From positions 186,001 to 250,000 of the forward strand of contig JADJXI010000020.1 of assembly GCA_016715905.1 (NCBI GenBank): a stretch of DNA of 64,000 nucleotides, in the 5' to 3' direction. The translations under genes and the position numbers were made by a program. This document shows positions 44,495 to 54,300 of this stretch, in pieces; the first letter of the stretch is position 1, and every line of letters starts with the position of its first letter. The notes beneath the pieces were generated by a model that was given only the letters and a program-made list of their open reading frames with translations, searched no databases and was not told the DNA's origin. This DNA is from Sphingobacteriaceae bacterium. Its GTDB lineage: Bacteria; Bacteroidota; Bacteroidia; B-17B0; Aurantibacillaceae.

Positions 44495-46317
44495 TGACAA
44501 TATTTTTGAAATGCGGTAACGGCGGGTTTATAATTATTTTGCGCAGCTATTTTTAAATCAGCACAGGGATTTTCTTTTAAATTCACTTTTACTACACCTC
44601 TCCAATAATAAGCTTCAATATAATTTTTATTTAAAATTAAACATTTATCTAAATCCAACTTGCATTTCGAAAAATCTTGCATTTTACCATAGGCAATCCC
44701 TCGTTTAAAATAAAAATCAGGTTCATCAGCGTCTCCTTGAATGCAAAGGTCATAAACAGAAATCGCTTTTTCGAGTTGATTCATTTCATTATAACAATTA
44801 GCTAAAATAAAAAGTGCTTTTGCGTTATTAGGTTCACTTTTTAAAACATATTCAGCATCGCTGATTGCTTTGGCTATGTCCATTTTATTGTAATAGGCTG
44901 AAGCGCGACCGATATAGGATTTAGTATTTTCTTTTAGTTTTATGGCTTGATTAAAACTTTTTATGGCCTCATCACTTTTATTTAGTTTCAACAACACCAA
45001 ACCCAGATTATAGTAACCTTTGTAATTTTTTTCATTCACACGTACCGCTTCGGTCAGATATTGTAAGGCTTCGGTATCTTTATTTAACATCATCTTTTCA
45101 GTACCCAAACTGTTTAAAGCAACAAAAGATTCGGGATATTTTTTTACGACATCCGTGTATAAATTTTCTGCACTGCTCCATATACGCATGCGTGAAAAAC
45201 TTATTATGGGCAGAATAATGATTAGTAAAATCGAACTATATTTTAAAACGCGCTCTTTTTGTGCAATACAATAAACCGGCAATAAACTAAAGAAAAATAA
45301 GGCCATGTACATATAACGGTCGGCATAGAGTGATTCGCCAAAAGGTATAAATTGTAAAACCAGTATTAAATTAATAAGTGGTAAACTAATGAGCGCGAAT
45401 AGTTTAAATGATTTCTTGTAAAATAAATAACTTAATAAAATAATGACAGCGCTAAAGAAGGTGATTCCGCTTATTAATATAAACGAATTAAATTCAGGAT
45501 AAGGATGTAAGGCCGATAAGCCAATGGGAAAAGTGAAAAAGCCGATATATTTTAATAATGCAAATCCGCCAAAAGCAAAACGCTGGTAGTAAGGAAAAGC
45601 ATGCGAATAATTAATGAATAAATCAGCACTTTGTGTTTTCATATTGATGATACCAAATATTATTGCAATAATTAGAAACGGAATTTTATGCAAAACATAT
45701 TTTAGTTTAAAATCATTGTTTTGAAAAATATCCAATGCAATAAATAGAAGTGGTAAAATAACGGCTGAAGGTTTACTTAAACAGGCCAGAAGAAAAAATA
45801 AAAAAACTTTTAAGTATTTGCTTTGCGAGCTGCTTTCAATAGGGTTCAAATAAGCATGTATGGAAAGAAAAGCAAAAAATACCCAGAGTACATTTTTCAA
45901 TTCACTTATCCAGCCTACACTTTCAATTTGTAGGGGATGTAAAAGAAATAAAATGGCAATTACATTTGCCGGACCTTTGTTTTTAAAAAGAATAAGCCCA
46001 ATTCGAAAAGCTAAAACCCCATTCAATAAATGAATCAGAATATTGAAAAGGTGATGTCCGCCTACGTTTGTTCCTGCCAATTTCCAATTCAGGGCATGAA
46101 AAAACATGGTGAGCGGAATGTAATTACCTACATAGTGACTGGAAAAAAAAGCAAAAAGGTTAAAACTGCGTACATCCTTGTTTTTAAATACCATTTCGGG
46201 GTCGTCCCAACTAATTGCCGGGAAATTCAAAAACTGCAAATACAATAGCAAAGTAATGCAAACTGCAATTATCACTATAAAATGTTCATTAATTATGTTA
46301 TGGCGGCTTAATTTCAA
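44491..46317 (-). CDS. GT-C-type membrane protein with TPR domain
   Basis: 608 residues. The first about 370 residues hold roughly ten membrane helices with the GT-C pattern: an acidic first loop (LNFPAISWDDPEMV) and NYIPLTMFFHALNWKLAG. This matches TMTC/PMT-like O-mannosyltransferase proteins. The last 220 residues are about six TPR motifs (YKGYYNLGLVLLKLNKSDEA and relatives). Such proteins glycosylate lipid or protein acceptors at the membrane, using a lipid-linked donor, but acceptor and donor are unknown here. It is co-transcribed with the hydrolase (ATGA overlap). Confidence 0.85.
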   Translation of the reverse strand: MKLSRHNIINEHFIVIIAVCITLLLYLQFLNFPAISWDDPEMVFKNKDVRSFNLFAFFSSHYVGNYIPLTMFFHALNWKLAGTNVGGHHLFNILIHLLNGVLAFRIGLILFKNKGPANVIAILFLLHPLQIESVGWISELKNVLWVFFAFLSIHAYLNPIESSSQSKYLKVFLFFLLACLSKPSAVILPLLFIALDIFQNNDFKLKYVLHKIPFLIIAIIFGIINMKTQSADLFINYSHAFPYYQRFAFGGFALLKYIGFFTFPIGLSALHPYPEFNSFILISGITFFSAVIILLSYLFYKKSFKLFALISLPLINLILVLQFIPFGESLYADRYMYMALFFFSLLPVYCIAQKERVLKYSSILLIIILPIISFSRMRIWSSAENLYTDVVKKYPESFVALNSLGTEKMMLNKDTEALQYLTEAVRVNEKNYKGYYNLGLVLLKLNKSDEAIKSFNQAIKLKENTKSYIGRASAYYNKMDIAKAISDAEYVLKSEPNNAKALFILANCYNEMNQLEKAISVYDLCIQGDADEPDFYFKRGIAYGKMQDFSKCKLDLDKCLILNKNYIEAYYWRGVVKVNLKENPCADLKIAAQNNYKPAVTAFQKYCQ

Positions 46318-46343
46318 CTAAGCAAAAATAGTATTTTTAAACA

Positions 46344-47102
46344 GTGATTAAATTGTCGGTTGTAATAATAACCTTCAATGAGGAAAAAAACATTGAACGT
46401 TGCCTGCTTTCTGTAAAGGAAGTGGCTGATGAAATAGTGGTTTTAGACTCTTTTAGTGCCGATAAAACAGAAGAGATTTGTAAAAAGCACGGTGTTCGGT
46501 TTGTGCAACAAGCTTTTGATGGGCATATTGAACAAAAAAACCGGGCAATAACCTATAGCTCACATAATCACGTACTTTCCCTGGATGCAGACGAAGCCTT
46601 AGACAAGCAATTAATAGAATCGATTAAAAAAATTAAGCTGGATTTTAAAAAGGACGGGTATTATATGAACCGTTTAACCAATTATTGCGGGCATTGGGTT
46701 AAACATTGTGGCTGGTATCCGGATAAGAAGTTAAGATTGTGGGATAAAAGTAAGGGCGCGTGGACCGGAATGAATCCCCACGATCGATACGAATTGTTTA
46801 ATGGTGATGAGCATACCGGATTTTTAAAAGGTGATATTTTACATTATAGTTATTATACGATTGAGGATCACTATAAGCAGGTAGATTATTTCACCTCAAT
46901 TGCCGCCAAAGCTTATTTAGCCAAAGGAAAAAATGCGGCTTTTTATAAACTTTTTGTTAATCCAATTGCAAAGTTTATTGATCATTATGTTTTGCATTTG
47001 GGATTTTTAGATGGATTGGCCGGATATCGAATTTCAAAAATTTCAGCTTATGCCACTTATTTAAAATATAAAAAAATCAGGAGTTTGTATAGTGGAAAAT
47101 AA
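46344..47102 (+). CDS. Glycosyltransferase family 2 (WaaE/KdtX-like)
   Basis: 252 residues beginning at GTG. GT-A fold: VVIITFNEEKNIERCLLS, DEIVVLDSFSADKTEEICK, and the metal-binding LSLDADEALD. The C-terminal part has KLRLWDKSKGAWTGMNPHD, as in the beta-1,4-glucosyltransferases of LPS core assembly. It precedes and overlaps (11 bp) a family 9 heptosyltransferase-like gene, supporting a role in LPS or another glycolipid. Confidence 0.9.
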   Translation: MIKLSVVIITFNEEKNIERCLLSVKEVADEIVVLDSFSADKTEEICKKHGVRFVQQAFDGHIEQKNRAITYSSHNHVLSLDADEALDKQLIESIKKIKLDFKKDGYYMNRLTNYCGHWVKHCGWYPDKKLRLWDKSKGAWTGMNPHDRYELFNGDEHTGFLKGDILHYSYYTIEDHYKQVDYFTSIAAKAYLAKGKNAAFYKLFVNPIAKFIDHYVLHLGFLDGLAGYRISKISAYATYLKYKKIRSLYSGK

Positions 47103-48096
47103 ACCGGTTTACATCATAAGCAGAACAGATAGTATCGGCGATGTTATATTAACCTTGCCCATGTTAGGCCTTTTAAAAAAAAATTGTCCGGCCTGTAAAA
47201 TCATTTTTTTAGGTAAACGTTATACAGAAGATGTAGTACTGGCCAGTGAACATGTGGATGAGTTTTTGGATTATAACGAGATTGAAAAAAAAGATATTCA
47301 AAATCAAATTGAAGCATTACAATCTTATAAAGCAACGCATTTCATTCATGTTTTTCCTGTAAAATCAATAGCCTTACTTGCCAAAAAAGCAAAAATTCAA
47401 AATCGAATAGGTACAACTAATCGTTTGTATCATTGGACAACTTGTAATCGGCTTATCTCGCTTTCTCGAAAAAATTCTGATTTACATGAGACCCAATTGA
47501 ATATTAAATTACTGGAAAAGATTATTGAAAGTACAGAGGTGAGCCTAAATGAAATTCCGAATTTGTATGGATTTACGAAGCTCAAATCTTTTGAACATGA
47601 AAGCCTGAGTTTACCTACAAAAGATAAATTTAATATTATTATTCACCCCAAATCGAAAGGAAGTGCTTTGGAATGGGGATTAGAGAATTTTAAAAAATTA
47701 ATTGATTTATTGCCATCCGAAAAATATCGAGTTTTTATTAGTGGAACTGCAGATGATGAATTAGCTATGAAGGAATTTATTTTAGATAATCCAAAGGCCA
47801 TAAACATAAGCGGTAAACTTTCATTACAACAATTTATTCCGTTTATCAAGGCTTGTGATGCATTAGTGGCTGCAAGCACCGGGCCTTTGCATATTGCTTC
47901 GGCAGTAGGAATAAAAGCTATTGGATTATTTTCATCTCGCCGACCAATTCATCCGGGTCGATGGAAGCCAGTAGGAATAAATTCGCATGCTTTGGTATTT
48001 GATCCAAATTGCGTTACCTGTGCAAAGGGTAAATATTGTGAATGCATTAAACAAATAAATCCGCAACAAGTGGTAAATTTACTGGAGAATAAATGA
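47092..48096 (+). CDS. Glycosyltransferase family 9 (heptosyltransferase-like)
   Basis: 334 residues starting with GTG. N-terminal TDSIGDVILTLPMLGLLKK is the acceptor-domain motif with the catalytic Asp of heptosyltransferases. C-terminal IIIHPKSKGSALEWGLENFKKL and VAASTGPLHIASAVGIKAIGLF bind the nucleotide sugar. It probably adds a sugar to LPS core. It overlaps GT2 upstream and shares an ATGA overlap with the SDR gene downstream. Confidence 0.92.
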   Translation: MENKPVYIISRTDSIGDVILTLPMLGLLKKNCPACKIIFLGKRYTEDVVLASEHVDEFLDYNEIEKKDIQNQIEALQSYKATHFIHVFPVKSIALLAKKAKIQNRIGTTNRLYHWTTCNRLISLSRKNSDLHETQLNIKLLEKIIESTEVSLNEIPNLYGFTKLKSFEHESLSLPTKDKFNIIIHPKSKGSALEWGLENFKKLIDLLPSEKYRVFISGTADDELAMKEFILDNPKAINISGKLSLQQFIPFIKACDALVAASTGPLHIASAVGIKAIGLFSSRRPIHPGRWKPVGINSHALVFDPNCVTCAKGKYCECIKQINPQQVVNLLENK

Positions 48097-48890
48097 AGGA
48101 GTTTAAAGATAAAGTTGTTTGGATAACGGGTGCCTCTTCCGGCATTGGTGAAGCTTTGGCCATTGATTTAGCTAAAAAAGGATGTAGATTGATTCTTTCG
48201 GCACGCAGGGAGAATGAACTAAAAAGAGTAGGGGAGAATACCAAATTACCTCCGTTGGATTTGATGATATTACCGCTTGATTTAATAAACACATCAAACG
48301 CAAGTGCATGGGTAGCTCAAATTATAAATCATTTCGGCAGAATAGATATACTGATTAATAATGGTGGAATGAGTCAACGAAGTTCTCTACTGGAAACTAC
48401 GGTTGAAATAGAAAGAGAATTGATGGAAGTAAATTATTTTGCGCAAGTAAATATAGCTAAAGCTGTATTGCCATATATGATTAAACAAAAAAGCGGATCA
48501 ATTGTGGTGATAAGTAGTATAGTTGGGAAATTCGGATTCTATTTAAGATCATCGTATAGTGCGGCAAAACATGCTTTGCATGGTTATTTTGAATCTTTAA
48601 GACTAGAGAATGAAAATAAAGGAATAAAAGTAATGATGGTTTGTCCGGGTAAAATAAAAACTTCTGTTTCCTTAAATGCAGTAATAGCCGACGGAAATAA
48701 ACACAATCAAATGGATCCGAGTCATGAAAATAGCATGAGTGCAGAACAGTGTGCGGCTATAATAATAGAAGGCATAATAAATAATAAACATGAAATTTTT
48801 GTGGGCGGTAAGGAATTACTAATGATTAAAATTAAAAGATTTTTTCCGACCTGGTTTTCAAAATTAATAAGGAAACAAAGTCCTTATTAA
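48093..48890 (+). CDS. Short-chain dehydrogenase/reductase
   Basis: 265 residues with cofactor motif TGASSGIGEAL, NNGG (NAG variant) at the strand-4 position, catalytic Ser in SSIVGKFG and YSAAKHAL (YxxxK). It is in the same operon as the two glycosyltransferases. The C-terminal region (FFPTWFSKLIRK) is amphipathic, as in SDRs associated with membrane lipids. Substrate unknown. Its stop converges with lipB, a 4-bp overlap. Confidence 0.93.
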   Translation: MKEFKDKVVWITGASSGIGEALAIDLAKKGCRLILSARRENELKRVGENTKLPPLDLMILPLDLINTSNASAWVAQIINHFGRIDILINNGGMSQRSSLLETTVEIERELMEVNYFAQVNIAKAVLPYMIKQKSGSIVVISSIVGKFGFYLRSSYSAAKHALHGYFESLRLENENKGIKVMMVCPGKIKTSVSLNAVIADGNKHNQMDPSHENSMSAEQCAAIIIEGIINNKHEIFVGGKELLMIKIKRFFPTWFSKLIRKQSPY

Positions 48891-49594
48891 ACTATTTCAG
48901 CATTAAATAAAATTGCAAAATTCTTTTTAAGTTTTTCTTTCACTTCCTGTATATTCAATTCTCTTCCCAATTCAGCTTTCATACTGGTTACTTTTTTATT
49001 AGTAATTCCACAAGGAATAATATTATTGAAGTAGTTTAAATCGGTATTGATGTTAAATCCCCAACCGTGCATGGTTACCCAACGGCTGCATCGCACGCCC
49101 ATGGCACAAATTTTACGAGCCTGTAATGGATTTCCCGAATCAATCCAAACACCGGTTTCGCCCGGGCTTCGTTCACTCTTTATTCCATACTCTTCTAATG
49201 TAACAATTATAGTTTCTTCTAATAATCTCAAATACTTATGTATATCCGTAAAAAAATTATCTAAGTCAAGTATAGGATAAGCAACCAATTGTCCGGGACC
49301 ATGATAAGTGATATCTCCGCCTCTGTTTATTTTATGGTATTCGGCGCTTTTTTCTCGCAGTTGTAATTCATTTAGCAATAGGTTTTTTTCATCCCCACTT
49401 TTACCTAAAGTGTAAACATGCGGGTGTTCCACAAAAAGTAAATAATTTGGAGTGGTGATTTTTTCTTCTTCTGCTAAATCTCTATTTAAGGTTTTAATTC
49501 GAACAACCTCTTCAAACAATTCCTCTTGGTAATTCCAGCATTCCGAATAGTTCATTAAACCAAGATCGCGAAATATGATCTTATTATTTTTCAA
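48887..49594 (-). CDS. lipB: Octanoyltransferase LipB
   Basis: 235 residues. It transfers octanoyl groups from acyl carrier protein to lipoyl domains of 2-oxoacid dehydrogenases and the glycine cleavage H protein. Key features: RGGDITYHGPGQLVAYPILDL, the catalytic Lys in RKICAMGVR, MHGWGFNINTDL, and the catalytic Cys in IIPCGITNKKVTS. Full length. It follows the isomerase gene by 19 bp on the same strand. Confidence 0.96.
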   Translation of the reverse strand: MKNNKIIFRDLGLMNYSECWNYQEELFEEVVRIKTLNRDLAEEEKITTPNYLLFVEHPHVYTLGKSGDEKNLLLNELQLREKSAEYHKINRGGDITYHGPGQLVAYPILDLDNFFTDIHKYLRLLEETIIVTLEEYGIKSERSPGETGVWIDSGNPLQARKICAMGVRCSRWVTMHGWGFNINTDLNYFNNIIPCGITNKKVTSMKAELGRELNIQEVKEKLKKNFAILFNAEIV

Positions 49595-49613
49595 ATTTAA
49601 TCTGATTAGTAAA

Positions 49614-50594
49614 TCAGAATTTAGAAAGTTCTGATTTTAAATGGTTGATTACGTTTACTTCAACCGGGTCAATAGCACGAATGTCGGCAATGTAACAACT
49701 AATCCAATCCCCAATATTAATTAAGTATAAAAACTGTTCCAATTTACTTTCGCCTTTTGCTTCAATGTCTATTACTCCCGAAGAATATTTTTCAAATATG
49801 GGTTTGCAAATTTCATATCTTTTCTTTGTTCGCTTATAATCAAATGAAGTATGAAATGTAAGTACAGCTAAATTATCATTCTTGGTAGTCCATCCTACTA
49901 ATTCATTATGATTCATTTCAGGAAAAACATGATGCCAGCACAACATTTTACTATTTTCATTTATTTGTTGTCTGAAACGAACAGAAACGCCCTCGCAAGA
50001 TCCTAAGGAGTATATAACCGGAATTTTATTAGAGATTTTTGATGCTATTTGTTGCGCCTTTGTTTTGATGTTGTTTTTTTCTTGATCTAATAAGTGAATA
50101 GCTTTTTTTAAATCTGATAGTAAACTATTTGAGGCAAACCCTTTGGCTATAAATATTTTTATTAATTGAATTAAAGAATAACCTATACAAGAACGAGGAG
50201 GATTACCGCCCGGAATTATAATGTGATCTAATTGATGTTGTTTTGCCAATTCATATACTTTTCCTCCGCTACATACACAAACAATTTGCGCCTTTTTTTC
50301 CAAAGCTTGTTGCATGGCTTGTAAAGTTTCTTCTGTATTCCCCGAATAGCTTGAGATAATTACTAAAGTATTAGGGCCAGTGAAGGCCGGTAAAAAATAA
50401 TCTTTATTAATTATGACCGGAACAGTACAGCTATCTGAAATCAGTTCTGATAGTATTGTACCTCCAATTCCGGAGCCACCTAATCCGCTAATAATGATTT
50501 GATGAATGTTTTCAGACTTACTTATAATAGCTTGGTTAGCTATAGTCAAACCTTCATTCAATTGATCAACGAAACTTTCTACAAGTTCTTTCAT
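49614..50594 (-). CDS. Bifunctional phosphoglucose/phosphomannose isomerase family protein
   Basis: 326 residues with two SIS domains. ISGLGGSGIGGTILSELI and VIISSYSGNTEETL bind the sugar phosphate, and PEMNHNELVGW carries the catalytic Glu-His of the PGI/PMI family (archaeal-type dual-specificity enzyme). It interconverts glucose-6-P or mannose-6-P and fructose-6-P, feeding glycolysis and sugar-nucleotide synthesis. Starts 30 bp after the NUDIX gene. Confidence 0.93.
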   Translation of the reverse strand: MKELVESFVDQLNEGLTIANQAIISKSENIHQIIISGLGGSGIGGTILSELISDSCTVPVIINKDYFLPAFTGPNTLVIISSYSGNTEETLQAMQQALEKKAQIVCVCSGGKVYELAKQHQLDHIIIPGGNPPRSCIGYSLIQLIKIFIAKGFASNSLLSDLKKAIHLLDQEKNNIKTKAQQIASKISNKIPVIYSLGSCEGVSVRFRQQINENSKMLCWHHVFPEMNHNELVGWTTKNDNLAVLTFHTSFDYKRTKKRYEICKPIFEKYSSGVIDIEAKGESKLEQFLYLINIGDWISCYIADIRAIDPVEVNVINHLKSELSKF

Positions 50595-50624
50595 GTTGCA
50601 AAAGTAATAGAATAAATCCTTTTC

Positions 50625-51197
50625 TTATTTAATTTGTAATTTGTTCTCGTCTATTAAAGCTTTCACCTTTAATATGCCAACCATGCTTAATGAATCAGTT
50701 ATCTCACCATTCATAACCATCTCATAAGCTTTCTGAAAAGGAACTTTCATAATTTTCAAATCCTCATTTTCATCTGGTTCAGCTATTCCTTCAGTTAAAT
50801 CTGTTGCTAAGTATATGTGACTATATTCATCACTCACCGAATTGCTGGTGTGCATATTACAAATTAACTCGTAACTCATTGCTGTTAAGCCTGTTTCCTC
50901 TTTAAGTTCTCTTTTTGCGGACTCCAAAGGATCGGTATTTAAAGGGCCTCCGCCTTCAATTATTTCCCAACTATATGCGTTTAAAGGGTAGCGCCACTGC
51001 CCTACAAGCCACGTATTTAGCTGATTATCAATAGGTATGATGCCAATTGCCAGATTTTTAAAATGCACCGTACCATAAACACCTTGCGTTCCGGAAGGGG
51101 TAATTACATCATGTTTTTCTACTTTAATCCAAGGCGTTTCAAGTTTTATTTCACTTTTAAGTGTTTTCCAGGGATTAATTGGTCGTACTTCAGTCAT
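50625..51197 (-). CDS. NUDIX hydrolase, ADP-ribose pyrophosphatase-like
   Basis: 190 residues. The NUDIX box is GGGPLNTDPLESAKRELKEE followed by TG, i.e. GxxxxxE..RELxEE, with an extra insertion making the first part longer. The loop and the WRYPLNAYSWEIIEGG lead-in are typical of ADP-sugar pyrophosphatases. Likely hydrolyses ADP-ribose or related nucleotide sugars. It is first in the three-gene unit with the isomerase and lipB, and divergent from the giant repeat protein. Confidence 0.9.
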   Translation of the reverse strand: MTEVRPINPWKTLKSEIKLETPWIKVEKHDVITPSGTQGVYGTVHFKNLAIGIIPIDNQLNTWLVGQWRYPLNAYSWEIIEGGGPLNTDPLESAKRELKEETGLTAMSYELICNMHTSNSVSDEYSHIYLATDLTEGIAEPDENEDLKIMKVPFQKAYEMVMNGEITDSLSMVGILKVKALIDENKLQIK

Positions 51198-51313
51198 TGA
51201 AAGTCTAAATTAACTCTTTTATTGCATAGTTTCACACACCCATTCTGTTGATTAAGTCCTTAATTTAACTTATTTTAGTAACCAATTACTCTTTAGCTTC
51301 GTAATAGTTTAGC

Positions 51314-54300
51314 ATGAGGTTCAGGCTTATTTTAATTTTCTCTATTCTTTTTGCGTTTGTTAAAGCACAGCAAACGGGTTCTTTTAATTCAAACCCCTCA
51401 TGCGCTACATGGACGGTTATAAAACCGAGTTGTAGCCCGGGATGTGATGCCAAAATTATTTTAACGATTGCTCAACCTTCTTGTTTTGCCGGCGGTCCTT
51501 ACACTTTACCTTACAGTATAGCTATTGCGCCCAGTGGAACTTGCCCTTTACCAACCGGTAGCGGTACTTATAACCCCGGCACGTATACCATCAGTACTGA
51601 TGCTTGTGCTTGTTTGGGTTTATATTTCATTTCAATTACCGACAATAGTGCAACATTATTTGATTTCGCGAATGTACCGGTGAATCAACCGAGTATTCAA
51701 AGAACTCCGGGAACTTTAGGTACTGTCACATGCGCTCCACCTGTTGCTTGTAATGGGTCAGTTAGCCAGATATATTTTAATGCTACTGCCCCTTATAATT
51801 TCACAGTTACTCCACCTTCAGGAGCACCAATTAACACAGTTTCTAATGGCCCATTAACCAATACGGGATTGTGTGCGGGTATAATGACTGTTAACGTTTT
51901 GGATGCCCAGGGTTGCACGGCAACTTTCACAAATAACATCCCGGGTCCGGCTGCTTTTAATTGGGGATCATCCACCCAAAGTGTAACTTGTTTTGGATTT
52001 TGTGACGGTGCTGCAGTTGTGTCTCCTACAGGGGGAACATCGGGATATACAATAAATTGGAGTACAGGTGCAACAAGTGTTATTGCCGCAGGTCAAACCG
52101 CATCCATCACCGGATTGTGCGCAAACGCAATAATTAGTGCGTCTGTTACCGATGCAAACGGTTGCGTTTACCCTCCCTTTACCACAACAATTACCGGCCC
52201 CCCTCAATTAACAGTAACCTCAAACGCAACCATGGTATCGTGTCCTGGAGGAACAAACGGCGCCATATCGCTAACCGTTAGTGGGGGAATTGCCCCTTAC
52301 AATTTCACATGGACGCCAGGCCCCGGCGCCAATTCACCTAGCATTACTGGTTTAGGTGTAGGAGGACAAACAGTTACAATTTCTAATAATGGTGGACTAT
52401 GTACAACCACCTTAGGATTTAATATTACAGGTCCAAATGCCTGGACAATAAATCCTGTTGTCACACATGTACAATGTAATGGTTTGGCAAATGGCTCGGC
52501 ATCATTAGGTGTAGACCCCGCCAGTGGAAATGGAGGCCCATTTCAATATACTTGGTCGCCTGTACCTGGAGGCGGACAAGGTACTGGAACGGTTACCGGG
52601 TTAACAGCACAAAATTATACAGCGGTGATAGCAGATATTACCGGTTGTACAACCTTAGCGATTATTTCTGTTACAGCTCCTCCGGCATATACGGTTGCAG
52701 TTACTACGCAGTCATTATTATGTTTTAATGTTTGTACAGGAGGTGCCTCAGTAACAGTTTCGGGTGGTACCGGACCTTATTCATTTACCTGGAATCCTAA
52801 TCCTCCGGCAGGACAGGGAACCGGAACAATTTCCAATTCATGTGCTAATTCTTATACAGTAAATATTTTAGATGCTCAAGGTTGTCCAACAAGTACAACT
52901 GTTGTAATTACGCAACCTTCTAGTATTACGCCAAATGTTTCATCATCATCAATCACCTGTGCCGGTGCTTGTAACGGGGTAATCACGGCCTCTCCAAGCG
53001 GTGGAAATTCGCCTTATACTTATACTTTGTTATTGCCCGGCGGAGGCACAACTACAGCCGGCCCAAGTTTGACCGCATCGTTAACAGGATTGTGCGTAGG
53101 AATTCACACTTTAATTATTGGAGGAACCACGGGTTGTACACAAAGCTTTACTTTTAATATTCAAGAACCAAACCCTTTAATTGCAAATATTGTATCAACT
53201 TCGGTAACTTGTTTTAATGGTTGTAATGGAACGGTAGCCGGAAATGTTATAGGCGGAAGTCCGGGTTATTCTTTTTTATGGACTACTCCAACAGGAACGG
53301 CCTCAGGTCCGGCGCTAGCTGGCCAATGTGCTGGTAATTATACTCTAATTGTTACAGATGCCAATAGTTGTACTGCAACAGCAACAGCTACATTGGCAGA
53401 ACCTACACAAATTACAGTAACAATTACACCAACTAATCCGAGTTGCAATGGTAATTGCAATGGAATATTAAATGCAAATGTAGGAGGTGGTACGCCGGGA
53501 TATACGCTTTCTTGGTCAAATGGATTCATAGGAAATCCAAATATTAACCTTTGTGCAGGAAATTATACGCTTACCGTAAATGATGCAAATAATTGTACAG
53601 TTGCAGTTACGCAATCACTTACAAATCCCCCAAATATTACAATAACTGTCAATACCTCTAGCCCAAGTTGTGCAGGAGGTTGTAATGGCTCTGCAACAAT
53701 AACGCCTTCTGGAGGAACTCCGGGTTATACAATCCAATGTAATGTGCCACCACTCGTTTCAAATACAACGGGAATAATTTCCGGATTGTGTACAGGGAAT
53801 TATATCGCCACAGTCATTGATGCAAATAACTGTAGCCAACCTGTCGTATTCAGTATTAATAATCCGCCTGCTTTAAGTATAGTTGTAAATAGTGTTCAAA
53901 CAAGTTGTAATGCATGTACAGGTGGAGCAACAATTACGCCTTCAGGTGGAACTCCAACTTACGCCATTGTATGGACTAACACTTTAGGCGCAACAGTAGG
54001 AACAACTTCTGCAATGACAGGTCTTTGTCCGGGAAATTATACAGTAACGGTTACGGATGTTGCAGGGTGTATTGCAACTGCAAATATTTTAATTCTCCAA
54101 ACAGTGAATGTTTCCATTGCAATTGCTGGATCCGGAATTTTATGTTTTAATGCATGTACAGGAACAGCTGTAGCAACTCCTACAGGTGGTAGTGCCCCTT
54201 ATAATTTTACATGGACACCTTCGGGTCAAAATACACAAACCGCAACAGGCCTTTGCGCCGGAGTTCATACGGTTTTAGTAACAGATCAGTTCTTATGTTC